Assembly (NCBI RefSeq): GCF_937988725.1
Contig: NZ_CALKHS010000010.1
Coordinates: 1 to 64,000 of the forward strand
Length of the DNA: 64,000 nt
Direction: 5' to 3'
Source: an uncultured Castellaniella sp.
GTDB lineage: Bacteria > Pseudomonadota > Gammaproteobacteria > Burkholderiales > Burkholderiaceae_B
How positions within the stretch are numbered: position 1 is the stretch's first letter; each line of letters starts with the position of its first letter. The notes beneath the pieces are model-generated. The model was not told the origin of the DNA. It was given only the letters and a program-made list of their open reading frames with translations, and did not search any database. The translations under genes were made by a program, and so were the position numbers. Of this stretch, positions 8,383-17,673 are shown in pieces.

Positions 8383-9681
8383 TCAATCGTGACGTTTGTT
8401 GCCGGCCAGGGCGCGCCAGCCGATGTCGCGGCGGAACTGCCGGCCTTCGAAGAGCGTCTGGTTGACGGCGTCGTAGGCGGCCTGCTGCGCGCGGCGGATG
8501 GAGTCGGCCAGCGCCGTGACGCACAGGACTCGGCCGCCGCTGGTGCGCAGCTGCCCGTCCTGCAGGGTCGTGCCGGCGTGGAAGGTCACGCAGGCGTCGG
8601 TGTCGGGCGCCAGACTGGTGATGGCGTCGCCCTTGCGCGGGCTGTCGGGATAGCCGGCCGCCGCCAGCACCACGCCGACGGCGGTGCGCCGGTCCCAGTC
8701 GATGTCGGCCTGATCCAGCGTGCCGTTCAGGGCGTGTTCCAGGGTTTCGGTGAAATCGCTCTTCACGCGCAGCATGATGGGCTGGGTTTCCGGGTCGCCC
8801 ATGCGGCAGTTGAATTCCAGCACCTTCAGCGGGCGGGTGGCGTCGGGCCCCGGCCCGATCATGAGTCCCGCATACAGGAATCCGGTGTAGGGGATGCCGT
8901 CGCGCGCCATGCCCTGGACGGCCGGCTGGATGACTTCGCGCATGATGCGGTTGTGCAGGGCGGGCGTGACCAGGGGAGCGGGGGAATAGGCCCCCATGCC
9001 GCCGGTGTTGGGGCCGGCGTCGCCGTCCTGCAGGCGCTTGTGGTCCTGGCTGGTGGCCAGCGGCAGCACGTGGTGGCCGTCGCACATGACGATGAAGCTG
9101 GCTTCCTCGCCATCCAGGAATTCCTCGACGACCACGCGGGCGCCGGCGGCGCCGAAGGCCCCGTCCGCGCCCAGCATGTGGTCGATGGCCTGCAGGGCCT
9201 CGTCCTGCGTCTGGGCCACGACCACGCCCTTGCCGGCCGCCAGGCCGTCGGCCTTGACGACGATGGGGGCGCCCTGCGCCTGGATGTAGGCCTTGGCCTG
9301 CTGCGCGTCGGTGAAGGTCTGGTAGGCCGCCGTGGGGATGCCGTGGCGCTGCATGAAGGCCTTGGCGTAATCCTTGGAGCTTTCCAGTTGCGCGGCGTCC
9401 CGGGTGGGGCCGAAGATGCGCAGGCCCGCGGCCCGGAAGGCATCGACGATGCCCGCGGCCAGGGGGGCTTCGGGGCCGACGACCGTGAAGGCGATCTTCT
9501 CGTCGCGGGCGAAGGCGATCAGGGCGTCCGTGTCCTGCAGCGGCAGGTTTTCCAGCAGGTCTCCGTGGGCCGTCCCGCCGTTGCCGGGCGCGACGTAGAT
9601 CTTCTGCACCCGGGGCGACCGGGACAGGCGCCAGGCCAGGGCGTGTTCACGGCCGCCCGAACCGATCACCAGCAGTTTCAT
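8383..9681 (-). CDS. purD: Phosphoribosylamine-glycine ligase
   Basis: The second step of purine synthesis, joining glycine to phosphoribosylamine with ATP; 432 aa. The N-terminal VIGSGGREHALAW, the ATP-grasp core VVKADGLAAGKGVVVA, GPNTGGMGAYSPAPLV and the metal-binding LEFNCRMGDPETQ segments are all present. Its ATG overlaps the yebC stop by 4 bases (ATGA). purA lies at 40109-41404 on the other strand. Confidence 0.95.
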   Translation of the reverse strand: MKLLVIGSGGREHALAWRLSRSPRVQKIYVAPGNGGTAHGDLLENLPLQDTDALIAFARDEKIAFTVVGPEAPLAAGIVDAFRAAGLRIFGPTRDAAQLESSKDYAKAFMQRHGIPTAAYQTFTDAQQAKAYIQAQGAPIVVKADGLAAGKGVVVAQTQDEALQAIDHMLGADGAFGAAGARVVVEEFLDGEEASFIVMCDGHHVLPLATSQDHKRLQDGDAGPNTGGMGAYSPAPLVTPALHNRIMREVIQPAVQGMARDGIPYTGFLYAGLMIGPGPDATRPLKVLEFNCRMGDPETQPIMLRVKSDFTETLEHALNGTLDQADIDWDRRTAVGVVLAAAGYPDSPRKGDAITSLAPDTDACVTFHAGTTLQDGQLRTSGGRVLCVTALADSIRRAQQAAYDAVNQTLFEGRQFRRDIGWRALAGNKRHD

Positions 9682-10409
9682 TCGGCGTCGTCCATGACGG
9701 CGGTGGTGTAGACCTCTTGTACGTCGTCCAGGTCTTCCAGGAGGTCGATGATCTTCTGCATGCGCTCGGCGTCGTCGCCGGCCAGCTGGACCTTGGACAG
9801 GGCCTTCATGACGACGCCGTGGATCTCGGCTTCCAGGCCGGCGGCGTCGAAGGCCTGCTTCAGGGCGGCGTAGTCGCCCGGTTCGCAGGTGACCTCGATC
9901 ACGCCTTCCTCGTCGGACTGGACGTCGTCGGCGCCGTTTTCCAGCGCGACGTCCATCACCTGTTCTTCGGAGGTGCCCGGAGCGAAGATGAACTGGCCGC
10001 AGTGCTTGAACATGAACACCACGCTGCCGTCCTGGCCCAGGTTGCCGCCGTGCTTGGTGAGCGTGTGGCGGACTTCGGAAACCGTGCGCTGGCGATTGTC
10101 GGTCATGCAGTCGATGACCAGGGCCGCGCCGCCCACGCCGTAGCCTTCGTAGCGGATTTCTTCGTAGTTGGCGTCATCGCCGCCGCCCGCGCCGCGCTGG
10201 ATGGCGCGCAGGATGTTGTCCTTGGGCATGTTGGCCGACGTCGCCTTGTCCCAGGCCAGGCGCAGGCCCGGATTGGCATCGGGGTCGGGGCCACCGGCGC
10301 GGGCGGCCACGGTGATTTCACGGATGATTTTGGTCCAGAGCTTGCCGCGCTTGGCGTCTTGGCGCCCTTTGCGGTGCTGGATGTTTGCCCATTTGCTGTG
10401 TCCGGCCAT
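9678..10409 (-). CDS. YebC/PmpR-family protein (TACO1-like)
   Basis: A 243-aa member of the family described both as a transcriptional regulator and as a translation factor easing ribosome stalling at proline runs. The start MAGHSKWANIQHRKGRQDAKRG is the family signature, followed by NMPKDNILRAIQRGAG and the GYGVGGAALVIDCMTDNRQRT segment, with three domains over the usual length. It is upstream of purD with a 4-base overlap and 55 bases after the EamA permease gene. Confidence 0.93.
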   Translation of the reverse strand: MAGHSKWANIQHRKGRQDAKRGKLWTKIIREITVAARAGGPDPDANPGLRLAWDKATSANMPKDNILRAIQRGAGGGDDANYEEIRYEGYGVGGAALVIDCMTDNRQRTVSEVRHTLTKHGGNLGQDGSVVFMFKHCGQFIFAPGTSEEQVMDVALENGADDVQSDEEGVIEVTCEPGDYAALKQAFDAAGLEAEIHGVVMKALSKVQLAGDDAERMQKIIDLLEDLDDVQEVYTTAVMDDAE

Positions 10410-10464
10410 GATGTGTCAACTAGGATAAAACAGGGAATCGAGCATTTTAACCGCTTGGGGCGCA

Positions 10465-11379
10465 TCAGTCCGGCGAAGCCGCTTTGGACGCCGGGGAACT
10501 CGCGGGGGAAGCGGCCGCATCGGCGGCCGGGGCGGCGCGGCGCAGGCCCGACCAGATGATGGCGCCGATGATCAGGGCGCCGCCCGCCAGCGCGCGGGCG
10601 GACGGGTACTGGGCGAACAGGATGGCGGCGAATAAAATGGCGTAGACGGGTTCCAGCGCGATGACGATGCCGGCGGTGCGCGCCTTCAGTCGCGCCAGGC
10701 TGGATACCAGCAGGGCGTGCGACAGGGCGGTGCAGAACACGCCCAGCATGAAGATCCACAGCCAGTCCAGCGGCCGCAGGGCCGTGAATTCCCGGAAGCA
10801 CCACGGCAGGGTCAGGGCCGCGACGACCAGGTTTTCCCAGCAGGCCAGTTCGCGCCCCGGCATGAGGCTGACCGCCTTGCGGTTGGCCAGCGTGAACAGG
10901 GCGAAGGCCAGCCCCGACAGCACTCCCCAGGCCAGGCCGATGGTGGCCTGGTCGCGGAAATCGAAGGACGGCGTCACCAGGACCAGGCCCAGCGTGACCA
11001 GCCCCACGACCAGCCATTCGGACGGCTGGGTGCGTTCGTGAAACAGCATGCCTTCCAGCAGGGTGATGAAGGCCGGGAAACTGGCGAAGCCCAGGGTGGC
11101 GATGGCGATGCCGCCGACCTTGACGGCGACGAAGAAGCTGGTCCAGTGGATGGCCAGGAGGGCGCCCGCCAGCCCCAGCGCCGTCCAGGACCGGCGCTGC
11201 GGCAGGGCGATGCGGTGCCCGGCATGGCCGATGAACAGCAGCAGGGCGATCGTGGCGAACAGGGCGCGGCCCGCCGTGATCAGGGTGGCGCTGGCCTGGA
11301 TCAGTTCGCCGAAGATGCCGGTCAGTCCGAAGAGGAGCGCCGTCAGGTGGATGGCGAACTGGGCTTGGCGGGAATTCAT
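10465..11379 (-). CDS. EamA/DMT-family permease
   Basis: A 304-aa inner-membrane protein with about ten hydrophobic helices in two EamA repeats of five. The start at 11379 places a short basic N-terminus before helix 1. The second repeat ends with ALEPVYAILFAAILFAQYP, typical of the drug/metabolite transporter group, and the last 25 residues are an Ala/Ser/Pro tail. These proteins export amino acids, drugs or metabolites; the substrate is not predictable here. It leads the minus-strand run down to maf and is divergent from the quinone oxidoreductase gene. Confidence 0.85.
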   Translation of the reverse strand: MNSRQAQFAIHLTALLFGLTGIFGELIQASATLITAGRALFATIALLLFIGHAGHRIALPQRRSWTALGLAGALLAIHWTSFFVAVKVGGIAIATLGFASFPAFITLLEGMLFHERTQPSEWLVVGLVTLGLVLVTPSFDFRDQATIGLAWGVLSGLAFALFTLANRKAVSLMPGRELACWENLVVAALTLPWCFREFTALRPLDWLWIFMLGVFCTALSHALLVSSLARLKARTAGIVIALEPVYAILFAAILFAQYPSARALAGGALIIGAIIWSGLRRAAPAADAAASPASSPASKAASPD

Positions 11380-11446
11380 GCTAGTCTGATCAGCTATCGG
11401 TGATACTTTCTTACAGCAGGGCCCGTTCGGGCCGGAGGACATTTCA

Positions 11447-12430
11447 GTGGAAAAGGCACAGATCATTCAAGTCGGCCAGCATGGGGGACCCGAAGTCCTG
11501 AAGCTGGCCCAGGTCGACGTTCCGGCACCCGGCCCCGGCGAAGTGCAGATCCGCCAGAAAGCCATCGGCCTGAATTTCATCGACATCTATTGTCGCACGG
11601 GTCTGTATCCCAATCCCTTGCCGCATGGCCTGGGATTCGAGGCATCCGGCATCGTGGCGGCCGTCGGGGAAGGCGTCGGCCACGTCCGGGTGGGCGACCG
11701 CGTGGCCTACGGCCAGGGGCCGATCGGCGCATACGCTACTCTGCGCAACGTGCCCGGCGGCAAAGTCGTCGCCATTCCGGATTCCGTCAGCTTCGAACAG
11801 GCGGCGGCCCTGATGCTCAAGGGCCTGACCGTCCAGTACCTGTTTCGCCAGACCTATCGCCTCAAGGGCAATGAAACCATCCTGTTCCATGCTGCGGCCG
11901 GCGGGGTCGGCCTGATCGCCTGCCAGTGGGCGCGGGCCCTGGGCGTGCGCCTGATCGGCACCGCGTCCTCGCCGGAAAAGGCGGCGCTGGCCCGCCGCTA
12001 CGGGGCCTGGGAAGTCATCGACTACACGCGCGAGGACGTGCCCGCCCGGGTGCTCGAATTGACCAATGGGCAGAAAGTGCCCGTGGTTTATGACGGGGTG
12101 GGCCGGGACACCTGGGAGATGTCCCTGGATTGCCTGCAGCCGCGCGGCCTGATGGTCAGCTTCGGCAATGCCTCCGGGCCGGTGGAAGGCGTCAACCTGG
12201 GAGTGCTGGCCGCGAAGGGGTCGCTCTACGTGACGCGCCCCACGGTCGCGTCCTACACCGCCACGGCGCAGGCCATGCAGGCCGCCGCCGACGACGTGTT
12301 CGAGCTGGTGACGGCGGGCAAGCTGGACATCGTGATCGGCCAGCGTTTCGCGCTGAAGGATGCCAGGCTGGCCCACGAAGCCCTGGCGTCGCGCCGGACC
12401 ACCGGAGCCACGGTGCTGACCCTGGACTGA
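11447..12430 (+). CDS. qorA: NADPH:quinone oxidoreductase (zeta-crystallin-like MDR family)
   Basis: A 327-aa zinc-free medium-chain dehydrogenase that reduces quinones with NADPH. The GTG start at 11447 is set by GGAGG 8 bases upstream. Motifs are NFIDIYCRTGLYP near residue 45, PHGLGFEASG, the nucleotide-binding HAAAGGVGLIACQWA and the GTASSPEKAALARRYGA segment. The N-terminus lacks catalytic zinc ligands, as in Qor. A bidirectional terminator follows. Confidence 0.9.
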   Translation: MEKAQIIQVGQHGGPEVLKLAQVDVPAPGPGEVQIRQKAIGLNFIDIYCRTGLYPNPLPHGLGFEASGIVAAVGEGVGHVRVGDRVAYGQGPIGAYATLRNVPGGKVVAIPDSVSFEQAAALMLKGLTVQYLFRQTYRLKGNETILFHAAAGGVGLIACQWARALGVRLIGTASSPEKAALARRYGAWEVIDYTREDVPARVLELTNGQKVPVVYDGVGRDTWEMSLDCLQPRGLMVSFGNASGPVEGVNLGVLAAKGSLYVTRPTVASYTATAQAMQAAADDVFELVTAGKLDIVIGQRFALKDARLAHEALASRRTTGATVLTLD

Positions 12431-12464
12431 GTCCGTTCGGGCCGCCGCCCCGGGGGCGGCGATG

Positions 12465-12494
12465 AAAAAAGGGGGCTATGGAGCCCCCTTTTTT
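12465..12494. terminator. Bidirectional rho-independent terminator between qorA and fbp
   Basis: A 13-bp stem (12465-12477 with 12482-12494) has loop ATGG. It has six A bases on the left and six T bases on the right around a GGGGGCT core, so it gives a U-tract on both strands. It lies 34 bases after the qorA stop and 23 bases after the fbp stop. Confidence 0.9.
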
Positions 12495-12517
12495 CATCCG
12501 TCGGAACGGGCGCCGGA

Positions 12518-13540
12518 TCAGGCGTCCCGGTGGTAGCGGGTCACGCGCTCGACTTCCTGCTTCGAGCCCAGGACCACGCCCACGCGCTGGTGGATGGCTT
12601 CGGGCTGGATGTCCAGGATCCGCGTGTAGCCGTCGGTCGCGGCGCCGCCGGCCTGCTCGATCAGGAAGCTCATGGGGTTGGCTTCGTACATCAGCCGCAG
12701 CTTGCCCTTGCGCCCGGATGCCCGGGCGTCGCGGGGGTACATGAAGATGCCGCCGCGCGTCAGGATGCGATGCACGTCGGCCACCATCGAGGCGATCCAG
12801 CGCGTGTTGTAGTTCTTGCCCAACGGGCCGGTTTCGCCCTGCATGCATTCGTCGATGTAGCGCCGCACGGGGGCTTCCCAGTGGCGCATGTTCGAGGTGT
12901 TGATGGCGAATTCGGCGGTTTCCTCGGGCACGCGGATGTTCTCGTGCGTCAGCAGCCAGGAGCCCATTTCGCGGTCCAGCGTGAACCCCATGACGCCCGC
13001 GCCCACGGTCAGCACCAGCATGGTCTGCGGGCCGTAGATGGCGTAGCCGGCCGCCACCTGGCGCGTGCCCGGCTGCAGGAAGTCGGCTTCGGCGATCTCG
13101 CGTCCGGCGGCCTCGGCGGGCGCTTGCAGGACGGAAAAGATGGTGCCGATCGAGACGTTCACGTCGATGTTCGACGAACCGTCCAGGGGATCGAAGAGCA
13201 GCAGGTTCTGGCCCTTGGGGTAGTGGTTGGGAATGCGGTGGATGGTCTGCATTTCCTCGGACGCCATGGCGGCCAGGTTGCCGCCCCATTCGTTGGCCTC
13301 GAGCAGGATCTCATTGGACAGGACGTCGAGCTTCTTCTGGATTTCGCCCTGCACGTTTTCCGTGCCCTGGCTGCCCAGCACGCCGCCCAGGGCGCCCTTG
13401 CTGACGGCATGGCCGATGGCCTTGCAGGCCCGCGAGACGGTTTCGATCAGCAGGCGGACGTCGGGCGAGACCGCCTTGTGTTCCCGCTGCTGCTCGACCA
13501 GGTACTGGGTCAATGTCTTGAATTTCAAAGTATTCCCCAT
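12518..13540 (-). CDS. fbp: Class I fructose-1,6-bisphosphatase
   Basis: Hydrolyses fructose-1,6-bisphosphate in gluconeogenesis; 340 aa. The metal and substrate site LLFDPLDGSSNIDVNVS is intact, as are GSGTENVQGE-like residues (here GSQGTENVQGEIQKKLD) and the C-terminal GKLRLMYEANPMSFLIEQAGG. It follows pepN by 36 bases on the same strand, so the two are probably co-transcribed. No strong ribosome binding site is seen before the ATG at 13540. Confidence 0.95.
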   Translation of the reverse strand: MGNTLKFKTLTQYLVEQQREHKAVSPDVRLLIETVSRACKAIGHAVSKGALGGVLGSQGTENVQGEIQKKLDVLSNEILLEANEWGGNLAAMASEEMQTIHRIPNHYPKGQNLLLFDPLDGSSNIDVNVSIGTIFSVLQAPAEAAGREIAEADFLQPGTRQVAAGYAIYGPQTMLVLTVGAGVMGFTLDREMGSWLLTHENIRVPEETAEFAINTSNMRHWEAPVRRYIDECMQGETGPLGKNYNTRWIASMVADVHRILTRGGIFMYPRDARASGRKGKLRLMYEANPMSFLIEQAGGAATDGYTRILDIQPEAIHQRVGVVLGSKQEVERVTRYHRDA

Positions 13541-13576
13541 TGAAAAGATAAAGAGGTCTGCCGGCCGGCGTCCGGA

Positions 13577-16279
13577 TCAGGACGCCAGGGCCTTGGATAC
13601 GATTTCGTGCACGTTGCGCGACAGGCCGGGCGCGGCCAGCACCCGCTGCAGGGCGGTCCGCATGCCCTCGCGGCTGGCGGGCTCGAAACGCGCCCAGTTG
13701 TCGAAGGCGCGCGCCAGACGGGCGGCGACTTCCGGGTTGAGTTCGTTCAGGGCCAGCACCTGTTCGGCCCAGAAATCGTAGCCTTCCGGCGTGTGCAGAT
13801 TGGCCGGATTGTCCATGACGAAGCGGAAGATCACGGAACGGGCGCGGTTGGGTGTGCGCAGTGTGAAGTCGGGCAGAGCCATGAGCGCCCGGACCTGGGC
13901 GACCGAGCAGGACGGCGCGCTGGCCTGCACCCCGAACCAGCTGTCGAGGACCAGCGGATCGTGGCGCCAGCGTTCGTGGAAGTCCTGCAGCAGATCGGCG
14001 CAGTCCTGCGGCGCATGCTGCAGCAGGGCGCTCAGCGCGCCCAGGCTTTCGGTCATGTTGCGCGCCTGGGCGTACTGGTCCCGCGCCGTCCGGATGGCCT
14101 GCGCTTCGCGGCCGGCCAGCAGATAGTCCAGCGCCAGATTGCGCAGGGCGCGCTGCCCGGCCGCCACGGGGTCGGGGGAATAGGGGCCGCCGTTATCGGC
14201 GAGCGAATCGTAGAGCGTGCGCCAGGCCGGCGCCAGGCCGGCGCCCAGGGCGGCCTGGGCGCCGGTCCAGGCCGCCACCGCGGCCTGGGGCGCCATGGGG
14301 GCGCTGCGCTCGATCAGTTCGCGCAGGGCCGGCAGCGCCAGCAGGCGGGCCCGGTAGGCGGGCGACAGAGTGTCGTCTTGCAGCGCGGCCTGCCACAGCG
14401 CCAGCAGCGGGGCGATATCCGGCGCGGGTGCTTGCGCCTGACGCGCCCGGATTCCGGCCAGCAGATGGCGCAGGGCGGTTTCCTGGGTGGCGTCCCAGCG
14501 GGCGAAGGGGTCGGGGTCGCAGCGGGCCAGCAGGGCCAGGTCGGCGGCGGGGCGTTCGGTGTCGATGATGACGGGGGCCGAGAAGCCGCGCAGCAGCGAC
14601 AGGACGGGCGCCCGGGGGATGTCCTCCAGGGTCCAGGACTGGCGCGCTTCGCGCAGTTCCAGCACCACGGTGTCCCGCTGCCGTCCGTCCCAGGTGATCG
14701 GCAGGGCGCGGCCGTCGGAATCCAGCAGTCCGATGGCCACCGGGATGTGCAGCGGCGGTTTTTCGGCGACGGGATTCTGGCGGGCTTCCAGCCCGGCCGG
14801 CGCGCAGTGCTGGCTGAGGGTCAGGTGCAGCCGGCGGGCGGCAGGGTCAAAGCGATGTTCGACCCGCAGGCGCGGGGTGCCGGCCTGCTGGTACCAGCGG
14901 CGGAAAATGCCGAAGTCCTGCCCGGCGTGCTGCCGGCTGTACACCGATTCCATGGCCTGGACGAAGTCGTCGCAGGTCACGGCCTGGCCGTCGTGGCGGC
15001 GGAAGTATTCGTCCATGCCGGCCCGAAAGCCCGATTCGCCCAGCAGCGTGTGCTGCATGCGGATGACCTCCGCGCCCTTTTCATAGACCGTGGCCGTGTA
15101 GAAATTGCCGATTTCCTGGTAGCTGTCGGGGCGGATGGGGTGGGCCATGGGGCCGGCGTCTTCGGGAAACTGCATCATGCGCAGCACGTGCACGTCGTCG
15201 ATGCGCTTGACGGCCCGCGCGCTGGCGGCCTCGCCGTCTGGCAGGCCCCGGGCCAGCATGTCGGCGGAAAATTCCTGTTCGCGAAAGACGGTCAGGCCTT
15301 CCTTCAGGGACAGCTGGAACCAGTCGCGGCAGGTGACGCGGTTGCCGGTCCAGTTATGGAAGTATTCGTGGCCGATGACGGCTTCGATGCGGCGGTAGGC
15401 CCCGTCCGTCGCGCTGGCCGGGTCGGCCAGGACGTAGGCGGCGTTGAAGACGTTCAGGCCCTTGTTTTCCATGGCGCCCATATTGAAGTCGCGGGCGGCG
15501 ACGACCATGAAGCGGTCCAGATCCAGCTCCAGGCCGAAGCGCTGTTCGTCCCAATGCATCGCGTGCGCCAGGCAGTCCAGCGCCCAGTGGGTCTGCTCGC
15601 GGCAGCCCCGGTCGCTGTAGACCTGCAGCAGGACTGAGCGGCCGCTGCGGGTGGTTTCGGTGCGCTCGATGCAGTCGAAGTCGCCCGCCACCAGGGCGAA
15701 CAGGTAGCAGGGTTTGGGATGCGGGTCGCGCCACAAGGTCTGCCGCCGGCCGTCGTCCAGGGTGGTCTGTTCGACCAGATTGCCGTTGGACAGCAGGATG
15801 GGATAGGCGGCGGGATCCGCGCGCAGCACCACGTCGTAGCAGGCCATGACGTCGGGGCGGTCCGGAAACCAGGTGATGCGCCGGAAGCCCTGGGCTTCGC
15901 ATTGAGTGAACAGCTTGTCGCCCGACACGTACAGTCCCATCAGCGTCGTATTTTGCGCCGGATGGCAGAGGCTGACGATCTCGACGACGAACGGCTTGCC
16001 GTGCGAAGGCGGCGTCAGCTGCAGTGTGGATTCGTCCAGATGGTAATCCTTCGCGGCCAGGGTCCGGCCATCGATGCGGGCTTCGATCAGTTCCAAGTCT
16101 TCGCCCTGCAGCACCAGAGGGGCGCCCGGGGGCGTCCCGGGGGCGGATTCGAACCGCAGCACCGAATGCACGCGCGTCGCCTGGGCGTCCAGGTCGAATT
16201 CCAGCCGGACCTGGGACAGGCGGTAGGGGTACGGGGTGTAATCCTGGCGATAAATTGTCTGAGCAACATCGGTGCGCAT
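13577..16279 (-). CDS. pepN: Aminopeptidase N (M1 metallopeptidase)
   Basis: A 900-aa cytosolic zinc aminopeptidase that removes N-terminal residues from peptides. The exopeptidase motif GAMENKGLNVFN is followed by the zinc site HEYFHNW, with the third ligand in LKEGLTVFREQEFSAD. The C-terminal helical domain is complete and the length is close to E. coli PepN (870). It is divergent from the DUF4136-like lipoprotein gene and lies upstream of fbp. Confidence 0.95.
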   Translation of the reverse strand: MRTDVAQTIYRQDYTPYPYRLSQVRLEFDLDAQATRVHSVLRFESAPGTPPGAPLVLQGEDLELIEARIDGRTLAAKDYHLDESTLQLTPPSHGKPFVVEIVSLCHPAQNTTLMGLYVSGDKLFTQCEAQGFRRITWFPDRPDVMACYDVVLRADPAAYPILLSNGNLVEQTTLDDGRRQTLWRDPHPKPCYLFALVAGDFDCIERTETTRSGRSVLLQVYSDRGCREQTHWALDCLAHAMHWDEQRFGLELDLDRFMVVAARDFNMGAMENKGLNVFNAAYVLADPASATDGAYRRIEAVIGHEYFHNWTGNRVTCRDWFQLSLKEGLTVFREQEFSADMLARGLPDGEAASARAVKRIDDVHVLRMMQFPEDAGPMAHPIRPDSYQEIGNFYTATVYEKGAEVIRMQHTLLGESGFRAGMDEYFRRHDGQAVTCDDFVQAMESVYSRQHAGQDFGIFRRWYQQAGTPRLRVEHRFDPAARRLHLTLSQHCAPAGLEARQNPVAEKPPLHIPVAIGLLDSDGRALPITWDGRQRDTVVLELREARQSWTLEDIPRAPVLSLLRGFSAPVIIDTERPAADLALLARCDPDPFARWDATQETALRHLLAGIRARQAQAPAPDIAPLLALWQAALQDDTLSPAYRARLLALPALRELIERSAPMAPQAAVAAWTGAQAALGAGLAPAWRTLYDSLADNGGPYSPDPVAAGQRALRNLALDYLLAGREAQAIRTARDQYAQARNMTESLGALSALLQHAPQDCADLLQDFHERWRHDPLVLDSWFGVQASAPSCSVAQVRALMALPDFTLRTPNRARSVIFRFVMDNPANLHTPEGYDFWAEQVLALNELNPEVAARLARAFDNWARFEPASREGMRTALQRVLAAPGLSRNVHEIVSKALAS

Positions 16280-16402
16280 GGTTCTGTCCGTCCGGCCTTC
16301 ATCATCAAGGCCTCATTGTAGTCGGCTGGTCGGGCTTGCGCCGGGACGGGGCGGCTTGTGTCGGAGTGCAACGTCCGCCTTTCGCCGGATCCGGACAGCG
16401 CC

Positions 16403-16408
16403 TATGAT
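16403..16408 (+). promoter_or_regulatory. Possible -10 box (TATGAT) upstream of the lipoprotein gene
   Basis: TATGAT lies 33 bases before the ATG at 16441 in the 161-base divergent region with pepN. The matching -35 hexamer is poor (TTTCGC at 17-base spacing), so the call is weak. Confidence 0.3.
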
Positions 16409-16440
16409 GAACATATTCGGTTTCCAGGTATTGAGATGTG

Positions 16441-17067
16441 ATGAGCATGTTGCAGGTCGGAGGCCGTCTGTTGCGGCGTTGGCTGGGTCTGGTATTCGTG
16501 ATGGCGGCTTTGAGTGGTTGCGCCAGCGTCTTTTCCGCGCAGGTCACACGCTATCAGCAATGGCCCGATCAAACCCAGGGGGCCCGATATTGGATCGAGC
16601 CCGATGCGGCCCAGCAGAACAATCTGCAGTTTCAGTCTTTCGCCGACGCGGTGCGCGCGGCATTGGGCCCCACTGGCCTGGTCGAAGCCCAATCCCGGGC
16701 GCAGGCGCGATTCATCGTGCGCATGGATTATGGCAGCCAGCAGGAACAGGAATGGCGCCAGCGCATGGTGGACCCTTACTTCTACGGCGGTTTTCCGGGA
16801 CCCGGATTCGGCTACCACCCCTATTGGGGCGCCTGGGGGCCGGGGCCGGTGATCGAAACCGTGCCCGTCGTCGTGAGCCGCCTGCATCTGTCGGTGCGCA
16901 TCGACGATAAGAACGAGCAGGGCAAAGAGGTCTATCGGGCGACGGCGGTCGCGGCGGGGCGGGATTCCCAGTTGGGCGCAGCCATGCCTTATCTGGCCCG
17001 GGCGCTGTTCGACCATTTTCCGGGCCGCAACGGGCAGGTCGTGCAGGTACGTTACCCGCTGAAATGA
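16441..17067 (+). CDS. DUF4136-like outer-membrane lipoprotein
   Basis: A 208-aa predicted lipoprotein. The signal peptide runs through a hydrophobic stretch to the lipobox ALSGC with Cys27, so it would be lipidated; residue +2 is Ala, which fits outer-membrane sorting. The mature part has a Gly/Tyr/Pro-rich segment around residues 110-135 (FYGGFPGPGFGYHPYWG) and the YxR-type strands typical of DUF4136. Function is unknown. The ATG at 16441 is preferred to the GTG at 16438; an ATG at 16447 is also possible. A terminator follows at once. Confidence 0.75.
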   Translation: MSMLQVGGRLLRRWLGLVFVMAALSGCASVFSAQVTRYQQWPDQTQGARYWIEPDAAQQNNLQFQSFADAVRAALGPTGLVEAQSRAQARFIVRMDYGSQQEQEWRQRMVDPYFYGGFPGPGFGYHPYWGAWGPGPVIETVPVVVSRLHLSVRIDDKNEQGKEVYRATAVAAGRDSQLGAAMPYLARALFDHFPGRNGQVVQVRYPLK

Positions 17068-17094
17068 TCATGGGGCCCTGGCGGGCCCCATGAT
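17067..17094. terminator. Terminator hairpin between the lipoprotein and H-NS genes
   Basis: A perfect 12-bp stem (17067-17078 with 17083-17094) has loop TGGC, starts inside the lipoprotein stop codon and is followed by TAAAAT. It can serve both convergent genes, although neither side has a long U-tract. Confidence 0.75.
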
Positions 17095-17109
17095 TAAAAT
17101 CTGCAGCGG

Positions 17110-17481
17110 TCAGGCGGTCTTTTCGATCAGGAAGGTGTCGCGCGAAACGCCGGACGCTTCGGCGTCGGACACCCAGCGCGGCGGCTTGCCGCGGCCCGTC
17201 CATTCGGCCTTGGTTTCGGGATGGCGGTATTTCGGCGGAATGACGCGTTTGGCGCCGGAGGCGGCCTTGCGCGGCGCGGCAGTGGCGGGGCGGCTGGCGG
17301 ATTTACGGTCGAAGACGGCGGCGATCTCTTCCGGGGTAATGCCATAATCGCGCATGGACCGCACAATGGACGTGATCACCGGTTTGCGTTGTTTGGCTTG
17401 CAGGGTCTGCAGCTGTTTTTCGATTTTGGCTTTTTCTTTTTCCAGCCGAGTTTTTTGCGAGGCGTAACTGGTACGGGCCAT
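17110..17481 (-). CDS. H-NS-family nucleoid protein
   Basis: A 123-aa small basic protein of the H-NS histone-like family, which binds AT-rich DNA and silences transcription. Residues 1-40 are a Lys/Glu/Gln-rich coiled coil used for dimerization. The C-terminal 45 residues carry the DNA-binding domain with YRHPETKAEWTGRGKPPRW, which matches the W-x-G-R-G-x-x-P-x-W motif. Residues 60-80 form an Ala/Lys/Arg/Pro linker. It is a single-gene unit with a terminator on its 3' side. Paralogues of this family are common in Burkholderiales, so the exact type is open. Confidence 0.88.
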   Translation of the reverse strand: MARTSYASQKTRLEKEKAKIEKQLQTLQAKQRKPVITSIVRSMRDYGITPEEIAAVFDRKSASRPATAAPRKAASGAKRVIPPKYRHPETKAEWTGRGKPPRWVSDAEASGVSRDTFLIEKTA

Positions 17482-17673
17482 TCGGTACTCCGAAAGTAGG
17501 GATTTAGGCCTGGCCGATATTCAGGGAATGCTGACCTCTCGGGTTTTGCGTGATCCTGATCCAGGGCAGTTTCAGATTTTAATCGGATTTTGGCCTGTTT
17601 GTGCAGTCCATGTCGCGATCGATTATGTATCAGATATTGAATCATTCGCCCCGCGGGGCAGGGATCGTTGAAT
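17482..17673. other. AT-rich divergent intergenic region between the H-NS and amidase genes
   Basis: These 192 bases are clearly lower in G+C than their surroundings, with AT-rich patches near 17570-17585 and 17625-17645. They must hold promoters for both genes. Several TAAAAT- and CATAAT-like hexamers occur on the minus strand, but none has a good -35 partner. Autoregulation by the H-NS protein would fit the base composition, which is inference. Confidence 0.4.
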